In this document: one piece after another, positions 6,501 through 8,593 of the stretch
Position numbering within the stretch: the first letter of the stretch is position 1
Layout of the letters: every line of letters starts with the position of its first letter
NCBI GenBank assembly: GCA_021783935.1
Contig: JAJXTK010000252.1
Location: 1 to 8,593 of the forward strand
Direction: 5' to 3'
DNA length: 8,593 nt
DNA from: Myxococcales bacterium
Lineage (GTDB): Bacteria > Myxococcota_A > Polyangia > Polyangiales > JADJMO01
Position numbers and translations under genes: made by a program
The notes under the pieces: generated by a model
The model's database searches: none
Seen by the model: only the letters and a program-made list of their open reading frames with translations
What the model was told of the DNA's origin: nothing

Positions 6501-7208
6501 ATGCACGTCGATCGGTCGCGCTTCCTGTTCCTCGCCTCGGCCATGGCCGGCGGCGCGTGCGCCTCGACCCCGCCGGCGACGAGCCCGGCCCCCGCGCCGG
6601 CGCCGAGCGCGTCGACCGTGGCGACATCGGAGCCCGTCTCGACCCCGCCCGCCCCGCACCCGCTCAATCCGCCCGACGACGCCGTCTATCCGTCGGCGGA
6701 GGCGCGCGTGCCGCGCGGCCCCTCGTACGGTCCTTCCCACGAGGGGCGCATGACGCCGCCCCCCAAGGACAAGGCGAAGCGCGCCTTCAACAGCGCCGCT
6801 TGCTCCGGCGACGACGTCGCCGCGCCGGTCGCGTGCTCGACCGTCCGAGAAGACGCGAGCTGCGCCCCCTTCGACTTCGTCCACGACATGTGCTCGGGCG
6901 ACCTCGCGTACCTCAAGCCGCGCATCGCCGAGCGCGCCGTCAACTGCATGCGCGCGGCAGGGCCGCAGCGGCTCTGCGACGCGATGACCTCGTACGATTG
7001 CCGCGACGACGCGCTCCGCTCGGCGTGCGCCGATCCGGCCGCCGACGCCGCCTGCGCGCCGATCGCCCAGAAATGCCCGAATCGGCGCGACGAGTGCCGC
7101 GGCTACCTGTCGGGGCTGAACGACGCAGGTCGCGCCGCCGCCTCGAAGTGCCTGAGCGCCAACACCGCCTGCTCCTTCGGCATTTGGTCGTGCATCGAAG
7201 GGCTATGA
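6501..7208 (+). CDS. Cys-rich secreted lipoprotein, hypothetical
   Basis: A 235-residue protein with an N-terminal signal (MHVDRSRFLFLASAMAGGAC) and a plausible lipobox with Cys20. The DRSRFLFL start is only loosely Tat-like. A Pro/Ala/Ser/Thr linker follows to about residue 65. The C-terminal 140 residues carry 14 cysteines in an irregular ladder (for example DMCSGDL, VNCMRAAG, YDCRDD, QKCPNRRDEC, TACSFGIWSC), with helical segments between them. An even count of mature-domain cysteines fits up to seven disulfides in an oxidising compartment, probably the outer face of the envelope. No catalytic motif is seen and I cannot name the family. The ATG at 6501 follows a TACACT box. Its TGA overlaps the ATG of the CoA-binding gene by 4 nt (ATGA), implying co-translation with a cytoplasmic protein, an odd pairing. 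Confidence 0.75.
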   Translation: MHVDRSRFLFLASAMAGGACASTPPATSPAPAPAPSASTVATSEPVSTPPAPHPLNPPDDAVYPSAEARVPRGPSYGPSHEGRMTPPPKDKAKRAFNSAACSGDDVAAPVACSTVREDASCAPFDFVHDMCSGDLAYLKPRIAERAVNCMRAAGPQRLCDAMTSYDCRDDALRSACADPAADAACAPIAQKCPNRRDECRGYLSGLNDAGRAAASKCLSANTACSFGIWSCIEGL

Positions 7209-7675
7209 ACGGCGCCGAATACGCGGTCAGCGGGCACGACTGGGAGCAGAACCTCGTCGACGATGACGCGCGCATCGCGCAGATCGTCCGCTCGGCCAAG
7301 CGCGTCGCGGTGCTCGGCATCAAGACCGATGAGCAGCGCGATCAGGCCGCCTACTACGTGCCCGAGTACCTCGTTGCGCACGGCGTCGAGATCGTGCCGG
7401 TGCCCGTCTACTACCCCGACGCGCGCGAGATCCTCGGCAAGCCCGTCGTGCGTCGCGTGGTCGACGCGGGGCAGCCGCTCGACCTCGTCGACGTCTTCCG
7501 CCGCCCCAAGGACGTCGCCGCGCACCTCGACGACCTGCTCGCCGCGCGCCCCGCCGTCGTCTGGCTGCAGCTCGGCATCCGCGACGACGCGTCGGCCGAG
7601 AAGCTGGCGCGCGCCGGCATCATCGTCGTCCAAGACCGCTGCTTGCTCGTCGAGCACAGGCGGTACGTCAGATAG
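7205..7675 (+). CDS. CoA-binding domain protein (YccU-like)
   Basis: A 156-residue cytoplasmic protein spanning a CoA_binding_2 (YccU-type) Rossmann domain. RVAVLGIKTDEQ at residues 33-44 is the first strand and nucleotide loop. Then come helix AAYYVPEYLVAHG, strand VEIVPVPVYYPD, EILGKPVVRRV, PLDLVDVFRRPKDVAAHL and the family signature VVWLQLGIRDDASAEKLARAGI ending in VVQDRCLLVEHRRY. This C-terminal WLQxGI...D(R)C...E signature is typical. Family members bind CoA or acyl-CoA as a single domain homologous to the succinyl-CoA synthetase alpha N-terminus, but their cellular role is poorly defined. GAAGGG at 7197-7202 serves as a closely spaced ribosome site, and the ATG overlaps the preceding stop. 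The gene is followed by the tandem repeats. Confidence 0.9.
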   Translation: MNGAEYAVSGHDWEQNLVDDDARIAQIVRSAKRVAVLGIKTDEQRDQAAYYVPEYLVAHGVEIVPVPVYYPDAREILGKPVVRRVVDAGQPLDLVDVFRRPKDVAAHLDDLLAARPAVVWLQLGIRDDASAEKLARAGIIVVQDRCLLVEHRRYVR

Positions 7676-7723
7676 CGGCTGGGGGCGCGCGAGGCGGAGC
7701 GGCGCTCCTCGACGCCCGCGCTG

Positions 7724-7848
7724 GCAGGCCGTTGGGTTTCTCCGGAGCTGCCCGATCCTCTCCCGCCTGAACCCGGAACTTGCCGCGCGATCGACCACAG
7801 CCTGCTGACGGTCACAGTCTCCGCAGGCCGTTTCTCAACGGCCTGCTA
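7724..7848 (+). repeat. 125-bp repeat, copy A (first tandem unit)
   Basis: Begins GCAGGCCGTTG (7724-7734) and ends CAACGGCCTGC plus TA, so the ends form an 11-bp inverted repeat. A second GCAGGCCGTT at 7823-7832 makes a perfect 10-bp hairpin with AACGGCCTGC at 7837-7846 around loop TCTC. Copy A and copy B are identical at about 106 of 125 positions without gaps. It lies 48 nt after the CoA-binding gene stop. Confidence 0.9.
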
Positions 7849-7973
7849 GCAGGCTGTGGAGTTTCTCCGAGACCGGCCGATCCTCTCCCGGGTCAGGCCG
7901 CGATCTCCCGCGCGATCGACCACAGCCTGCTGACGGTCACAGTTTCCGCAGGCCGTTTCTCAACGGCCTGCTA
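7849..7973 (+). repeat. 125-bp repeat, copy B (second tandem unit)
   Basis: Directly abuts copy A; the junction GCCTGCTAGCAGGC is a perfect 14-bp palindrome. The right 62 bp differ from copy A at a single position. The left end GCAGGCTGTGG (7849-7859) is perfectly complementary to the internal CCACAGCCTGC (7920-7930), so alternative foldings compete. The 10-bp/TCTC-loop hairpin is at 7948-7971. The final CTA is also the stop codon (TAG) of the leftward gene. Confidence 0.9.
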
Positions 7974-8593
7974 GTCGACGCCGCGGAAGATCGAGCGCAG
8001 GTCGTCGGTCGGATCGAGCGGGACGAGGACCGCCCGCACGCCACGGTTGGCCCCCGCGCGATCGGGCACGACGAGCACCCCGCCGGGCCCCGACAGCACG
8101 CGGACGTGAACGCCTACCGCGAGCGCCGGCGCTTCGGCCGTGAGCTGGTCGGCGTCCATCGGCACCGACACCGGCGCGAGCGGCGGCGCCGCGGAGGCCG
8201 GGGGCTCCATGTGGCGGGGGACGCCGATCGTCTGGGTCTCGTCGGGCTGGAACTCGGACGACGCAGGCTCGGGCGGCGTCGCCTCGGCGGACGCTGGGTC
8301 GGACGCCGCGCGCAGCGCCCCCTCGGACTCGCGACCTTGCTCGAGCCGTCGCAGCAGATCGGCGACCGGCATCTGCGAGGTCTTCTCCTCCTCGGGCCCC
8401 TCGTCGGTGATGAGCGCCGGCAGCTCCTCGGAGGCGCGCTGCGCGTCGTTGGCGCGCGCGCTCTCCGCCAGGTGCGGGCGCGTGGCGGGCGGTCGCGACT
8501 CCGCCTCCGCGTGCGACGAGGCCGCAGGGGCGCTCGGCGCGGCGCTCGCGGATCGAGCGGGCGCGATCGCCGACGCCGCTCCGAGCGGTCGCA
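7971..8593 (-). CDS. C-terminal part of a Pro/Ala/Ser/Glu-rich protein, 5' end outside window
   Basis: The frame stays open from the stop at 7971 to the window edge, giving at least 206 residues, so the true start is beyond 8593. An ATG at 8372 is internal: the sequence upstream of it in frame (ELPALITDEGPEEEKTSQ) reads as acidic protein, not leader. The visible part is mainly a low-complexity linker with A/P/S/E bias and one charged helix (MPVADLLRRLEQGRESEG). It ends in a compact segment with AVGVHVRVLSGPGGVLVVPD, GVRAVLVPLDP and DDLRSIFRGVD that could be a small beta domain. Such long linkers are typical of multi-domain regulatory or envelope-spanning proteins. No enzymatic domain is visible and no function is proposed. 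Its stop codon is the last three bases of repeat copy B. Confidence 0.75.
   Translation of the reverse strand, partial: RPLGAASAIAPARSASAAPSAPAASSHAEAESRPPATRPHLAESARANDAQRASEELPALITDEGPEEEKTSQMPVADLLRRLEQGRESEGALRAASDPASAEATPPEPASSEFQPDETQTIGVPRHMEPPASAAPPLAPVSVPMDADQLTAEAPALAVGVHVRVLSGPGGVLVVPDRAGANRGVRAVLVPLDPTDDLRSIFRGVD

Noticed and set aside
7696..7708. Intrinsic terminator GGAGC-GGC-GCTCC after the CoA-binding gene
   Set aside because: Only a 5-bp stem and no T-run follows. Such stems are common by chance in this GC content.
7849..7930. Short reading frame in the repeats ending RSTTAC and stop
   Set aside because: A and B share this frame end, but the frame varies in the left half without obvious synonymous bias and copy C lacks the stop. 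Structure explains the conservation better than coding.
7724..7973. CRISPR array or integron attC cassette sites
   Set aside because: Two abutting 125-bp units leave no spacers, so not CRISPR. There is no recognisable GTTRRRY core pair, no captured cassette pattern and no integrase in view, so not attC on this evidence.

Overview
The window looks like chromosomal DNA from a very GC-rich Gram-negative bacterium, most likely a myxobacterium (Myxococcota, in the Polyangium/Sandaracinus direction). The reasons are strong G/C preference at third codon positions, Ala/Pro/Ser-rich lipoproteins, an AgmX/PglI-type C-terminal domain and several small hypothetical genes of the kind common in that phylum. 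The taxon is inferred from style, not from a marker gene. No phage, plasmid, CRISPR or RNA gene was seen.

Layout from left to right. (1) A leftward acidic hypothetical protein (67-648), possibly frameshifted near its end. It diverges from (2) a rightward pair: an ATP-grasp ligase-like protein (735-1718) whose stop overlaps by 4 nt the start of a lipoprotein with an N-terminal jelly-roll and an alpha/beta-hydrolase (esterase) domain (1715-3502). (3) After a short gap with a 25-bp dyad comes a six-helix membrane protein with buried acidic residues (3637-4395). It overlaps tail to tail by 32 bp with (4) a leftward lipoprotein with an AgmX/PglI-like domain (4364-5032). (5) A stretch of about 830 bp without a convincing gene (5033-5858) holds one diverged copy of a 125-bp repeat, possible remnants of a decayed gene and a leader hairpin. 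(6) A stand-alone HNH endonuclease (5859-6443) is followed by a Cys-rich lipoprotein (6501-7208) that overlaps by 4 nt a YccU-type CoA-binding protein (7205-7675). (7) Two head-to-tail copies of the 125-bp repeat (7724-7973) fill most of the gap between this gene and (8) the C-terminal part of a leftward Pro/Ala-rich protein that runs off the right edge (7971-8593).

The most notable item is the 125-bp repeat. Three gap-free copies are visible: two in tandem between convergent genes and one inverted about 2 kb away. Each ends in a hairpin; the ends are inverted repeats and the tandem junction is a perfect palindrome centred on CTAG. It resembles a MITE/REP-type element, but I cannot assign it to a known family. 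A second recurring pattern is a TANNNT hexamer 7-9 nt before three start codons, which suggests leaderless or very short-leader mRNAs. No new multi-gene system with a clear function could be demonstrated.
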